A stretch of 64,000 nt of DNA. Source: Fistulifera solaris (Eukaryota > Bacillariophyta > Bacillariophyceae > Naviculales > Stauroneidaceae). Location: contig AP026146.1 of NCBI GenBank assembly GCA_030295235.1, positions 558,001 to 622,000 on the forward strand, in the 5' to 3' direction. Numbering within the stretch: the first letter of the stretch is position 1; the number at the start of each line of letters is the position of its first letter. The position numbers and the translations under genes were made by a program. Shown here one piece after another: positions 42,115 through 52,367 of the stretch. Below the pieces are notes generated by a model. It did not search any database and was not told the DNA's origin. It saw only the letters and a program-made list of their open reading frames with translations.

Positions 42115-43224
42115 ATGGAGTCGGAAACAAATCTCGAAGACGCAAGCGCAGAGCAAGAACAACTCGAAGTCGCCGAAGCTACGTCCCACCCGGTGTCACC
42201 TCAGCCAACGCCAAATGACAATGATCCCAAATCAGTCAATAGTAATCAAAGCAATACAAGCGAAAACCCCAAGAAGAGATCAGCTGAGACGGATCTACTA
42301 CTAGAATGTGACGAGAAAATGCCCAAACTGCAAACGTTTTCGCGCTTTCGACCCCGTCACCAGCTACCGCACCAAATCATTGCCTTGGCCTATACCACCT
42401 TGATGAAAGGCGATTTCACCAGCGCGACGCAATCCCAAAGTCAAATGCTGCACCACAACCCTTCGCTCAGTAAAACACTCCGAATGTTGTTGCCGTGGAA
42501 ACAAAGTAGTGACAGAGAACAAGCCGAAGCAGTCAGTAAAAGTGCAATTGATGGTCGAAATCTGATTGAAGCAGACAAGAAGAGAGAAGTCCTGTTACAG
42601 AAGATTCGGAAGATCCCCGAAGTTCTCCGAATGGAATCATTTGGCTTTCCCATTGACATATTGGTCGACCCGGGCATTCCCTTGTCCTACGATTGGTCGA
42701 TTCCGATGGGATTGGGCCGCACGACAGGAAGTGCGGCCTTTAATCGGTGTTTGTTGCAAGTCGCTGCCTTGTACCCTGAATATCTAGACACTGTGCCGCA
42801 ACTCTCTTCCGAAGACTATTGCTGGGCTGTGCAACACGAGTGTGACAAAAGCACGACAGCAAACGTAATAGCGCCGCCCATCGATGATGTGACAAGCGAT
42901 TTGTATCAACGATCCAAAAAGATCGACGCGTCCAAGACTTCGATGATTCAAATGAAGAGTGCAAAGCAAATGAACGAAATGCTTGGACAATTTCAGGCGC
43001 GAGCTGCTGCGTTAAGAATACGGCAATGTCATTTGAAGGATTATGAAAAAGGTCCACCGAAGCTGACGACTACGCCGAATATTGTATCGGAATCTGTCTC
43101 CGAACCGAAACAGCAACCAGCGCCCTCTTTGCTGTGGAATACAGAAACATTTTCGTCTTTGTTAGTTCAACAAGGATACGATGATCCTCTTGCGTTTAGT
43201 TCTCCCTACGATACGTTGTACTAG
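42115..43224 (+). CDS. Orphan protein, 369 residues
   Basis: ATG 42115; the frame extends a little upstream only with TTG. An acidic low-complexity start is followed by a helical region (LPHQIIALAYTTLMKGDFTS, SLSKTLRMLLPWKQ), a segment that looks conserved (FGFPIDILVDPGIPLSYDWS) and a long helical coil (MKSAKQMNEMLGQFQARAAA). No family was recognised. Its 3' half has a decayed copy at about 44511-44760, part of a larger duplication with the adjacent SufE gene. It converges on that gene, with 89 bp between stops. Confidence 0.7.
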   Translation: MESETNLEDASAEQEQLEVAEATSHPVSPQPTPNDNDPKSVNSNQSNTSENPKKRSAETDLLLECDEKMPKLQTFSRFRPRHQLPHQIIALAYTTLMKGDFTSATQSQSQMLHHNPSLSKTLRMLLPWKQSSDREQAEAVSKSAIDGRNLIEADKKREVLLQKIRKIPEVLRMESFGFPIDILVDPGIPLSYDWSIPMGLGRTTGSAAFNRCLLQVAALYPEYLDTVPQLSSEDYCWAVQHECDKSTTANVIAPPIDDVTSDLYQRSKKIDASKTSMIQMKSAKQMNEMLGQFQARAAALRIRQCHLKDYEKGPPKLTTTPNIVSESVSEPKQQPAPSLLWNTETFSSLLVQQGYDDPLAFSSPYDTLY

Positions 43225-43313
43225 AGATCAAGTTACATGAACGTCATCCTACGAAATGCAACTGATATACTACGAAAAACAAAAATGTAAACATGGATCC
43301 ATTCCTTGGCATT

Positions 43314-44003
43314 TCAATGCCGAGTGCGATGATTTGCATAATGTTGCAGGATGGAGCTAGAGGCTAGGGCAGGATCTTCGTCGCTATCCTTTGCGGTAGC
43401 CTCATATTCCGCTTCTACTTCCTTGGCTTTTTCCTTGGCTTTCTTCTTCATGAGGTTTAACATGTTGAGAAAACCGTTACTGCGACCGGGGGCCACGGTT
43501 GCGGCAATGCCAGTTGATTTAATAAACGCTGGATCCACGTTCTGGATAGCGTCGACTGTGTTATTCGACAATCCACGAATCAACAAAGCCGCCAATCCCT
43601 TGGTCAGTAAACCATCTGAGTCTCCTACAAATTCAATATAGACTTGACCATCTCCTTTGTCAACAGCTGTAGCATCAACATGTACGGTGCTCAAGCAACC
43701 AGGCACTCTGTTTTCTGCGGTGAGCTGCGTGGGTTCAAGGGGAGTCAGTTTTGTGGCCATATGTAGGAGTTGCCTGGATCGGACTCGATCGTCTTTGACA
43801 GATGCAAAGGCGTTTGCTATTTTGAGTAGCTCTGGTGTTAATCGCATTGGATTCTCTTCTTCAATATCGTCAAGCTGCGAAGAAGAAAGAGCAGCGAAAG
43901 ATTGCCGGCAAGACATCGAGCGTGCTCCCATAAACACTGAACGTAATGCGTCGGTGGTGCATACCGTACAGAGAGCCACTATTACGAAGAGGGGAAAGTA
44001 CAT
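43314..44003 (-). CDS. SufE-like sulfur acceptor, paralogue without BolA
   Basis: 229 residues from ATG 44003; a GTG-led extension was ignored. A signal peptide (FVIVALCTVCTTDALRSVF) lacks a clear Ala-Phe. The SufE domain follows: NPMRLTPELLKIANAFASVK, TKLTPLEPTQLTAENRVPGC with the sulfur-accepting Cys in VPGCLSTVHVD, FVGDSDGLLTKGLAALLIRG and PGRSNGFLNMLNLMKKKAKE. The domain is complete. The C-terminus ends soon after, in a region unrelated to BolA. SufE takes sulfur from the cysteine desulfurase SufS and stimulates it for Fe-S cluster assembly in the plastid. Confidence 0.87.
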   Translation of the reverse strand: MYFPLFVIVALCTVCTTDALRSVFMGARSMSCRQSFAALSSSQLDDIEEENPMRLTPELLKIANAFASVKDDRVRSRQLLHMATKLTPLEPTQLTAENRVPGCLSTVHVDATAVDKGDGQVYIEFVGDSDGLLTKGLAALLIRGLSNNTVDAIQNVDPAFIKSTGIAATVAPGRSNGFLNMLNLMKKKAKEKAKEVEAEYEATAKDSDEDPALASSSILQHYANHRTRH

Positions 44004-44510
44004 GAGAGATGAATGCAAAAACCTGATTTTGTTCACAGAGTTGTCTTTTGTTGAAGCCGAGGCAGTAATTTATAAGTTTGCGGGGCGTTTGCGAATTCGA
44101 AGTTTTATTCACGTCATGATGACACGTTTTTGATTCCTGTGTCCTGCATCCCCGTTTAGCCTAAAAACGCTTTCTACTCTTCCCTAGCTACTGGATATTG
44201 AAGTATGAAATAATCAGAATGTAAGCAAACTACCAACGTATCGAACGTCCTATTCGCTCCAAGCTCTGACGAAAAAGATAATCTAGGGAAAACATAAAAC
44301 GGCTGAACTGAAGTTCAGTGTGCTTTTACCCTGGTTGAACGGCCGCCATCGCTGATTGCGTCGACGTGCTACTGGCGCTTCTATCATAATGTAACGCATT
44401 ATGAATGTGAAAGTAAAGTCTTCTTTTCATGTGCACAGGATGACAGGACCATGATTATAGCTACCTTTCGGAGACTTTTGTCTCACCGTGCAAAGTTATC
44501 AACGTAATTG

Positions 44511-45330
44511 TGACGAAAGAAGGACGGGGAACAATTGGCGCCGCCCATCGATGATGTCACACGCGATGTGTATTTACAATCGAGACAGAGCGACGCGTTT
44601 GATCTTTTATAAATCAAATAGACCTGTTCTCATGTGCGTCGGTTTCTATCACCGAACCGAAACCGCATAACTTCGTTGCTTACTTAGCAAGGATTCGATG
44701 TTCCTCGTGGGTGAAGTGGCCTTGTGATGCAGGCAAGTTGATTCGAAATGTGCTACTCATTAGATCAAGTTGCGATCGGCATACTACATCCAAACACGTC
44801 GAACTTCGGGTTTCTACTTCATATAGCAACGTCAGTGACGCTGGCACCGTTTAATCTTGAGTGTGGTGGGCTTCGGAACGCGGGAGAAAGGAACACTGAT
44901 CGGGCAAACGATTCGGATCCTCTGTCATTTCAAATGATTCAAATTTCGCTTCCAACTTTTTTGCTTTACGCTTCATGACATTCACCATATTGAGAAGGCC
45001 ATTTCCGCCACGGGAGTCAAAGAAGCTTTGTTGTAAATCTTTTGAATGAAAACGGGATCGACATTTTAGATATCGTCGCCGTGTCTCCCAACAATCCGCG
45101 CACCAGCAAGACCACCATGCCCTTGCTCATCGAGGCGTGGCTTTCTCCGACAAAGTGGATTGCAGTTGCGTCTACGTAAATTGCACCAATACATCTCGGG
45201 TCTTAATTTTCGTCTGTGACTCTGATAGGATCCATCGGCATCAATGTTTAGCCATGTACCAAAGCTATTGGTGACGGAGCTATCATCGTTGATGGAGTAT
45301 CTTGAGCAGCTAAGGTGTGAAGCGCATTGG
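44511..45330. pseudogene. Decayed segmental duplicate: 3' part of the 369-residue orphan plus a SufE copy
   Basis: 44511-44760 (plus) resembles 42850-43220, with the near-identical GCGCCGCCCATCGATGATGT, then TCACCGAACCGAAAC and CAAGGATTCGATG in the same order. 44900-45330 (minus) resembles the SufE genes: the ATGACATTCA.CATATTGAG.AGGCCATT block, the repeated block around GGATCGACATTTTAGATATC, and TTGAGCAGCT.AGGTGTGAAGCGCATTGG at the domain start. So it keeps the convergent arrangement of the 42115-44003 gene pair but has lost open frames through many small changes. It is shorter than the original, about 0.8 against 1.0 kb. Confidence 0.75.
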
Positions 45331-46048
45331 GTATCCGGTTTTATCGCTTTCTCGTTTCAAACACAAAAGTTGGATTTGCATGGCAAACTTAGAGAGGAGA
45401 AGCCAACTGCATGGCTTTTGAATATCCCGCAGCAAGGATCGCCGCAAATAGAACTTTGAAAACGAGTGTATGAACATTTGACATCTGTTCGAATGACAAA
45501 AAGAAGATCGCCGCGAGCAGTGAAGTATTCTGGCGCTTCTCCAAACGTGAAACGAAGTTTGGCATAGCAATGAGCAAAGCAGTAAACCGTTGTTCTGCGT
45601 TCTGCGTTTTTCACGCACCGCCGCTCGCCGCTTAAGAAAGTAGTTAGCTGTGTCAGAGGTTGAGACTATAAGAGAGACCACTGCACGAGCGCTCGTTTCA
45701 CTTCTCCGCTTTCAACGAAAATTAAAGATAGAGAAGTTGAAGGCTTAAGTCTAAGAGTTTTCAAGCCGCGAAACTCAAATAAGTACCATGGACTGATTAC
45801 GAAAAAGTACGAAGACCGATTTTCAGTTGCGTCCAATCGCTAACAGTAACATCGCGGCCGCGACTTGTGAAATCCAACGCATGCACGAATGTCTTTAGAA
45901 AAAAGAAACACGGAAATACAATTGGAACTAATAAACAAAACTTCGTGCATGAAGCTTTTAGAAACAAAATTTGATGATGGCGCTGTATGCGTCTGCCGCT
46001 TAGGTAGATCTCCGATAGCCGGTATGTATCAGATGATAACATGACTCA
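45331..46048. other. Intergenic, 0.7 kb
   Basis: Between the decayed copy and SufE paralogue B. It may hold the worn upstream part of the decayed SufE copy, but nothing can be aligned with confidence. Confidence 0.45.
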
Positions 46049-46726
46049 TCATTCCACTTTAACCTGAGGAGTCTTCAGAACATTCATAGAATGCAGAAGG
46101 GCTTCAAACATAGCACCCTCTTCACCCGAAATTTCATCAGTCTTGCCGGATGCTAGATGGTTAGCTTCCAATTCCTTCGCTTTACTTTTCATGACGTTCA
46201 ACATGTTTAAGAAACCGTTGTTGCGTCCTGGCGTTAGGGACGCTTTGTAGCAGATTTTATAAATAAACGCTGGATCGACTTTCTGAATGTCGTCCGCTGT
46301 GTTCCCCGATAGACCACGAATCAACAACGCTGCCAGTCCTTTGGTCAAAACTCCATCAGAGTCCCCTACGAAATTGATGCGGATACTGCCATCTCCTTTG
46401 TCGATCACAGTTCCATCGACGTACACTGTGTTTGAGCAGCCAGGGACTTTATTTTGTGGAATGGCCTGGGATGGATGGATCGGCGTCAGCTTAGTTGCCA
46501 TGTAAGAGAGCTGCTTGAATCGAAGCTTCTCATCTCCAATAGATTCGAAGGCGTTGTAGATCTTGAGCAATTCTGGTGTCAGTCGCATCGGATTGTCTTG
46601 AGTTGCACTAGGGGTAATCGAAGAATGCAACGCCGAGCCCATTCTTTTGCGCAAAGGCGTTGCAGAGAAGGCATTGCTCGTTGAAAACGAGCAGAAGAGA
46701 AGTGTCATAAGTAAGAGAAAGCGCAT
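46049..46726 (-). CDS. SufE-like sulfur acceptor, paralogue with vestigial C-terminus
   Basis: 225 residues from ATG 46726 (35 extra upstream residues have no SufE relation). The leader MRFLLLMTLLFCSFSTSNAF ends in the Asn-Ala-Phe plastid motif. The SufE domain is complete: NPMRLTPELLKIYNAFESIG, KVPGCSNTVYVDGTVIDKGD with the acceptor Cys, FVGDSDGVLTKGLAALLIRG and LTPGRNNGFLNMLNVMKSKA. The end, FEALLHSMNVLKTPQVKVE, matches the first strand of the BolA part in the fusion gene at 47898 (YQAIVQGLQTLKPVSLKLE) and then stops, so it is a fusion truncated at the BolA boundary. Plastid Fe-S assembly is inferred. Confidence 0.88.
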   Translation of the reverse strand: MRFLLLMTLLFCSFSTSNAFSATPLRKRMGSALHSSITPSATQDNPMRLTPELLKIYNAFESIGDEKLRFKQLSYMATKLTPIHPSQAIPQNKVPGCSNTVYVDGTVIDKGDGSIRINFVGDSDGVLTKGLAALLIRGLSGNTADDIQKVDPAFIYKICYKASLTPGRNNGFLNMLNVMKSKAKELEANHLASGKTDEISGEEGAMFEALLHSMNVLKTPQVKVE

Positions 46727-47897
46727 TTTGGTGGAACGTATAAAAACTTTCTGACTGAAATTATGAGAGCTTCGAAAAAGCGAGAGACTTGCGAGCGCGG
46801 CAGGAGAGGCGAAGTTCCAAGTCAAAAACATGAAGTTTTGTTATTTAAAAGAGCAAAGATATTTTGAATTTTGAGACAGGGATCGGAAGAAGTTTACCCG
46901 AATTCTATCAAACTGGAACTTTTTCGGGTACTAGAGAGATTGTGTTACTTTTGTCCGTTGACAAACCAGGCCTAAATACCAAGTTACTCAATCACAGTTG
47001 TGATTACTGAAGTAGTTTCAAAATAGAGAAGTTATCGACTTTATCTTTTGTCAATTGTTTGTTGTCAGGGTTCTCGATTCTCCAATTTCCGCTCCCGCCC
47101 GCCGCTCGCAGACTTTAACGTGTAGGACATGGGACTCGCACATGACTCGTAATTAGTGATTGGTGACAGGGAAATTTACTTATCCCTTCATAAAATATGG
47201 CGTGGCGCATCGTATGCCCCCGTCTTTTAGGGCAATAATTAGCATCGTAGGGCAATGACATTTCATTCTGCCAACGCATGACTGGGCAGATGAACCAAGA
47301 ATCAAATGTTTCCCTGTTACCTGTTACTCCATAGAATTAAGAATCTCTTTCGGAGAGTTTAAATCAAAAGTTTCAAGTTTATAGAGAGGGTAGGGTGGTC
47401 ATATACCTTATGGTGCGTGGCTGGATCATAGATCTATGACTTAAACGCGTCTCCAGCGTCAACTCTCAATTGCCAGTATGCGGTACCGGTACCGAGACCG
47501 ATACCGCAATTATTTATTCTGCTTAAACCAAAGATCCGATCTCAAAATGCCCAGGCTTTAGATCTCAGAAGTCAGGGTATCAGAGTCTGGATTGGGGACG
47601 ATTTTGATTATCATCGTGGTTGAAAGTGATCAAATAATGAAACGAATGCTGCGGGAATACAGTAGTTGTGAGCGCCTTTACCAAGTGCGTGACTATTTCT
47701 TCGTGCAATTAAATTACTTGGATAACAAAACGGAACCACTTCTTTGTCAACAGCGGCTAGTAGCCAAAGATCATGTGCATTTATTGTTCTTGATAACAAA
47801 AACAGGTACCGGAGTCTGTTTTTGTCAAGCTGAACAACGTTGAATCAGTGTATGCTGAGGGTGGGTACGCCTACACTAGTCACTCTAAGCAGTACAT
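46727..47897. other. Intergenic, 1.2 kb
   Basis: Between SufE paralogue B and the SufE-BolA gene. A GC-rich near-palindrome GCGGTACCGGTACCGAGACC lies near 47480. No SufE-like remnant was recognised here, nor any other gene. Confidence 0.5.
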
Positions 47898-48800
47898 CTA
47901 CTTATTAACTTCTTCGGGTGTCTTTGCGCTAATTTGCAATGCATGAATACGTGGCATTACATCTCCCAGTAGCATGTACACGAGTTTGTGTCGCTTTACC
48001 AAATTCAAACCTTCAAATGCCGATGCTACAATTTCTAGATTGAAATGTGTTTCCCCGTCTTTGCTGGCTTCTCCATGTCCCGCATGTTGATACGAAACAT
48101 CTTCCAATTTCAGAGAAACAGGCTTGAGAGTTTGCAATCCCTGAACAATAGCCTGATACATGGGTTTCTCATCTCCGCCTGTAGAACTCGTCGTCTCACT
48201 CGGCCCAGTCGCCTGGTAATTCGCCTCTAGTTGCTTCGCTTTCATCTTCATGACATTCAACATATTCAGGAAACCATTGTTTCGACCGGGAGTCAGGGAT
48301 GCGGCAATTCCGGTCTTTTGAATGAACCCAGGATCAACGTTTTGAATATCTGCCGCCGTGTTGCCCGACAACCCACGCACCAATAAAGCCACGAGACCTT
48401 TGGTCAATAATCCATCCGAGTCGCCCACAAATTCAATTCGAATAATTCCGTCTCCTTTATCGACCGCAGTACCGTCGACGTAAACTGTACTTAAACAACC
48501 GGGTACTTTGTTTTCTGGAATGGCTTGAGACGGATCGATGGGTGACAATTGAGTCGCCATGTATAAAAGTTGTTTGTATCGGAGTTTGTCATCGCCAATT
48601 GATTCAAAAGCGTTCGCAATCTTGAGCAATTCCGGCGTCAAACGCATAGGATTGTCTGTGTGAGTATCATCTTGTGTCGAACTCGAAGCCGCCGAAGACC
48701 GCAAACCCATTCCGTTGCGTGTACAAAGGGACGTCACGCAAAAGGCATCGTTCATACTGAAGGAGCAGAAAAGGAGCGTTGCGAAAAGAGAAAAGCGCAT
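47898..48800 (-). CDS. SUFE1: SufE-BolA fusion, plastid sulfur-transfer protein (SUFE1 type)
   Basis: 300 residues, single exon. The leader MRFSLFATLLFCSFSMNDAF ends with Asp-Ala-Phe. The SufE domain (about residues 50-195) keeps KVPGCLSTVYVDGTAVDKGD with the acceptor Cys. From residue 215 a BolA domain follows: LKPVSLKLEDVSYQHAGHGE, GETHFNLEIVASAFEGLNLV, KRHKLVYMLLGDVMPRIHAL and SAKTPEE. Both domains are complete, as in plant SUFE1. It passes sulfur from the NFS2/SufS desulfurase, while BolA may tune it through a monothiol glutaredoxin. It is the likely parent of the shorter copies at 43314, 44900 and 46049. Confidence 0.93.
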   Translation of the reverse strand: MRFSLFATLLFCSFSMNDAFCVTSLCTRNGMGLRSSAASSSTQDDTHTDNPMRLTPELLKIANAFESIGDDKLRYKQLLYMATQLSPIDPSQAIPENKVPGCLSTVYVDGTAVDKGDGIIRIEFVGDSDGLLTKGLVALLVRGLSGNTAADIQNVDPGFIQKTGIAASLTPGRNNGFLNMLNVMKMKAKQLEANYQATGPSETTSSTGGDEKPMYQAIVQGLQTLKPVSLKLEDVSYQHAGHGEASKDGETHFNLEIVASAFEGLNLVKRHKLVYMLLGDVMPRIHALQISAKTPEEVNK

Positions 48801-49228
48801 TTTATGGAATGAACTATATTATTTGATGAAAAATAACAATCAGTATAGCTTGTATCTTTCGCCTTTCCATTGAAAGGGTGGGTGTTTCGATTGTTGCGAT
48901 GTGCATTCGTTTTTATTTTGTTTTTCCTTCGTGTGACGTGTTTGCTTCAACAAAACACGTTTGGTTAATCGTTCAAAAGATACCTGTGTGACAGTAAAGT
49001 TGATGTTTACGGACGATGGACGGACTGTCCCGCGCCTTCTTCATTCATTCATTTCAATGGCCGCCACACACCCACAAACACGCCAGATTTCTTTTCTTTC
49101 CAACTAGCTAGTGCTTTTTGCTTTGAAAATCTCAAGTCCAACCGAATTGCTTCCATCAATTAACTTTCAAACAGTCACAAATAACTGCAGTAGAGGCGAG
49201 TCGGATCATTTGTCCTTGAATCAAAAGC
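48801..49228. other. Divergent promoter region, 0.43 kb
   Basis: Between two plastid-directed genes, SufE-BolA (minus) and the RlmL-like methyltransferase (plus). No motif recognised. Confidence 0.5.
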
Positions 49229-50902
49229 ATGCGACAAAACGCATGCACAGGACATCCTACCCTCAGGTGGCTTTCATTTTTGTTCTTGTTACAACTAGAA
49301 TCATGGAACGTTTCGCAAGCATTCGCCCCTTCTTTACCATCCTCTACCTTTCGCGCTCGCACATCATCTCTTACCGCAGCACAATATGACACACAAACTT
49401 ATATGGCCACTTGTATTCCTGGTTTGGCATCTGTCCTAAGCGAAGAATTGACCGAATTACGTTGCCAACAAGTCACCCCGGCATCTACTTCGGCCGTTTG
49501 GTTCCAAGCTGATTTACCTACCGTTTTGCGTGTAATCTTGTGGGTGCGCACGGCTCACAAAGTACTCGAATTACTTGCAACAGCCGAGGATATTCGCGAC
49601 AAGGACGGCCTCTATCAATGGATCCAAAACACCATTCCGGTCGCCGAAATACTGCAGAGCAACAGCAATCCACAACAACCGTCACAGTGGCTGACGCTAT
49701 CTGTACAAGTTATTCGCAATCAGGTGACGCAGTTGCCTTCGGATTTGACCCATTCTCATTTTACAGCATTGACTATTAAGAATGCTTTGGTAGATCAGGC
49801 ACGTGAACTGTCATCGGATCGACCCAGTGTCAGTTTAGACGATCCGGATGTTCCGCTGGTAGCTATTTTGCACGGATCTTGTGGTGTAGCACAAGTGTCT
49901 CTGTATCGACAGTTGCATACGGATTCCTTGCACAAACGGGGCTACCGATCGGGCGATGCCATTCACAAGGCAGCGATGAAGGAATCATTAGCAGCCGGAC
50001 TGCTGAGGCAAGCTGGCTTTTCTTCTCCGTCACAGTTCTATCAGAAAACGATTGTGGATCCCATGGCGGGTTCCGGGACATTGTTGATCGAAGCGGCTTT
50101 GATGGCGGCTAATATTGCTCCAGGACTCGTGAGCATAAAATGTGGTGGAACAAGGCGACCTCCGGTAGTGCGTTGGCATCATACACAAGATACCATGTCA
50201 CTTTGGAAGGATACTTTGCGAGAAGCGACACAAAACGCTAAAACAGGCTTACAAGAGTTGCGCGAATCGCAATCTTGTCGGTTCTATGGCAATGAATTGC
50301 ATCCGAGTGCTATGCAGCTATTTCGAGACTCGCTGTACCTGGCAGGTCTTTCGGATCTGGTTGAGATTCAACAAGGAAATTGCAATATGTATGAAATACC
50401 CTCTTCCGAAGGTAACGCTGTGACGGTGGTAACGAATCCTCCCTGGGGGATCCGTTTGGAGACTGACGGTGAAGATGAAGCGTGGGATGATTTACGTTCA
50501 TTTCTGCGTTCACAATTGCCACCGGGCAGTGAGGCCTGGGTTTTGTCGGGAAACAAAAATAGTACTCGTCAATTAAAATGGAAACGAACGAACATGTTTC
50601 CGATACAAACGGGACAACAACAGCTACGATGGATTCAATATAAGGTACTTTCCGACGAGGAACGAAATGCACAATTACAAGACGACGATGTCAATGAGAA
50701 AGGGTACGATGGTCGCCCGCGATCTTCGACACGAACATATCGAGAGCTGCAGCGGACACAGCGGCGCGATGAACATCGCACGTCGAAAGGTACGAGTCAC
50801 AATCCAAGAAAGCCGCCAAGGGATTCTGCCGTCCCAAAGCCACAGAAAAATGCTGTCAAATCACAAAGTCAAGCGAGTAACTCCAACGAATGGCTTATAT
50901 AG
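49229..50902 (+). CDS. RlmL-like THUMP-domain rRNA guanine-N2 methyltransferase, plastid
   Basis: 557 residues, intact. The presequence ends WNVSQAFAPS (Ala-Phe type), so plastid import is expected. A THUMP region (about residues 55-210) comes before the methyltransferase: LHKRGYRSGDAIHKAAMKES, VDPMAGSGTLLIEAALMAAN (SAM motif I), RFYGNELHPSAMQLFRDSLY, and TNPPWGIRL as the N-P-P-Y/W-G catalytic block. It matches bacterial RlmL/RlmKL N-terminal parts, which make m2G2445 in 23S rRNA, suggesting plastid 23S rRNA as substrate. The last 80 residues are basic and low-complexity, probably RNA-binding. A tRNA target (TRMT11/THUMPD types) is the less likely alternative. Confidence 0.9.
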   Translation: MRQNACTGHPTLRWLSFLFLLQLESWNVSQAFAPSLPSSTFRARTSSLTAAQYDTQTYMATCIPGLASVLSEELTELRCQQVTPASTSAVWFQADLPTVLRVILWVRTAHKVLELLATAEDIRDKDGLYQWIQNTIPVAEILQSNSNPQQPSQWLTLSVQVIRNQVTQLPSDLTHSHFTALTIKNALVDQARELSSDRPSVSLDDPDVPLVAILHGSCGVAQVSLYRQLHTDSLHKRGYRSGDAIHKAAMKESLAAGLLRQAGFSSPSQFYQKTIVDPMAGSGTLLIEAALMAANIAPGLVSIKCGGTRRPPVVRWHHTQDTMSLWKDTLREATQNAKTGLQELRESQSCRFYGNELHPSAMQLFRDSLYLAGLSDLVEIQQGNCNMYEIPSSEGNAVTVVTNPPWGIRLETDGEDEAWDDLRSFLRSQLPPGSEAWVLSGNKNSTRQLKWKRTNMFPIQTGQQQLRWIQYKVLSDEERNAQLQDDDVNEKGYDGRPRSSTRTYRELQRTQRRDEHRTSKGTSHNPRKPPRDSAVPKPQKNAVKSQSQASNSNEWLI

Positions 50903-51356
50903 TTTGATATGTGACCCCCAATAAAACATTCAATATTAGGTACCGTACCGAAGCTGGGTTCATGCACAAATGCTTTTCTCAGCGTTGGTAGAGTCAGAAA
51001 GAATTAATGTGCTCCTTCAGATGAACCAACTGGATACACTGTAAATAAAAGGCATAACAGCATCTTAATTGTAATGCTTTCTTATTTAGGTTAAACAAAT
51101 GTCTTCTTCTAATAAATCTACTTAAGGCTTCAACTTTAGCCGATAGCCGTTAGTTCAAGACTGGAATTGAGTCACGACGAGCATCGCGAAAGGCGAAATG
51201 ACGCAAAATGCGGCGCGATCCCATTTTCGCGCAACCATTCGCATTAATTATGCTGGTGCAAAGGTTTGACACTCGCTTGACAAGGTATAGCACTGATTAC
51301 TGTCAAATCATCATCGTAACTCGAGAAGGAAAAGTCGAAACGGTTTAGAATATACA
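50903..51356. other. Intergenic, 0.45 kb
   Basis: Between the methyltransferase and the 241-residue orphan, same strand. Nothing recognised. Confidence 0.5.
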
Positions 51357-52082
51357 ATGGCAGACGGCAATTTGGCAATCGTGAGTGACAAATTCTCGGA
51401 GGAATCGCCTAATGAAACAAAAAGGACACCATTTCCTTTGGGATGGACTCGAGTGAAACGACGAAGAAGCGACAAAAAGGATGAAACTTGCTGCGAAGAT
51501 CCTTTGTGTCGAAAACGTCAAGCTCCTTTGACATCAGCCACCCTGAAGGACGAATCATTATTATCATCATCGACGAATGTGCGTTCGTTTCAAGGAACGG
51601 CGGTATTCTGCTTACACGAAATGAACCCCAGCTGGTTTCAAGGGTATTTCTTCCAAGGAACTACTACATGGGGCATTTTATGTGAACAACAAGAAATTGA
51701 TGATTGTTTGCAGTGTGCCGATGGAGGATACCGTGTTTTAAAAGTAACCTTGCACACATATTCGGGGGGAGCCGATGCACCCGAGAAGATTGTTATTCGC
51801 AATGTTGAATGGACCGGTGGTGATATGATGCGCCTGCTTCAAGCAGAAGGACAGCTCAGTATGGAACCGAAACACATGTACACGGCAGAAAAAGCAGTTC
51901 CGTTGACGAAAAGTATCTTCAAAAATCTTCTTCGAAAGTTGTCTCACGAAAGCGACCCTGTGAAGGAACAGCAGGTATTAGATATTCTTCCTGATGTTGC
52001 CATCATTATGGGCGAAATGAAGGTAATGATACCGATCCATCAAGTAAACGACGAAGAAAATACATCGCTGTCGAATTCATAG
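51357..52082 (+). CDS. Orphan protein, 241 residues
   Basis: No family recognised. A basic nuclear-localisation-like stretch (VKRRRSDKKDE) lies near residue 33, followed by a small Cys cluster (TCCEDPLCRKR). The middle looks folded (FQGTAVFCLHEMNPSWFQGY, EKIVIRNVEWTGGDMMRLLQ) and the acidic C-terminus may be disordered. The clean frame and composition favour a real gene; nuclear location is inferred. Confidence 0.6.
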   Translation: MADGNLAIVSDKFSEESPNETKRTPFPLGWTRVKRRRSDKKDETCCEDPLCRKRQAPLTSATLKDESLLSSSTNVRSFQGTAVFCLHEMNPSWFQGYFFQGTTTWGILCEQQEIDDCLQCADGGYRVLKVTLHTYSGGADAPEKIVIRNVEWTGGDMMRLLQAEGQLSMEPKHMYTAEKAVPLTKSIFKNLLRKLSHESDPVKEQQVLDILPDVAIIMGEMKVMIPIHQVNDEENTSLSNS

Positions 52083-52367
52083 ATTGCCATGCTTTTTCAG
52101 AAGTTATGGAACAATGTGGAACTTAGACAATGAATAAGATCATTCCAGATCCCATTGAATAGTACTTTGCATGTTTTTGGAATCAGTTTGTGCTGGTATA
52201 CACTCTCAAATAGTGCAGTTAGTCGTTTCGTTTAATCTGTCATTGACACTTCACTACCCAGACCGATAAATACAAAAAATAGGCAATATATCCCATACTT
52301 TTTACAGAGATTTATGTTTCGTAAGATAAGGTGTTTGTTCTGCGTCTCCCTCAAAAGTCGAAAACGA

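Noticed and set aside
47470-47505. GGTACCGGTACC-type near-palindrome as an operator
   Set aside because: Single occurrence without spacing or neighbour support; likely chance or simple local duplication.
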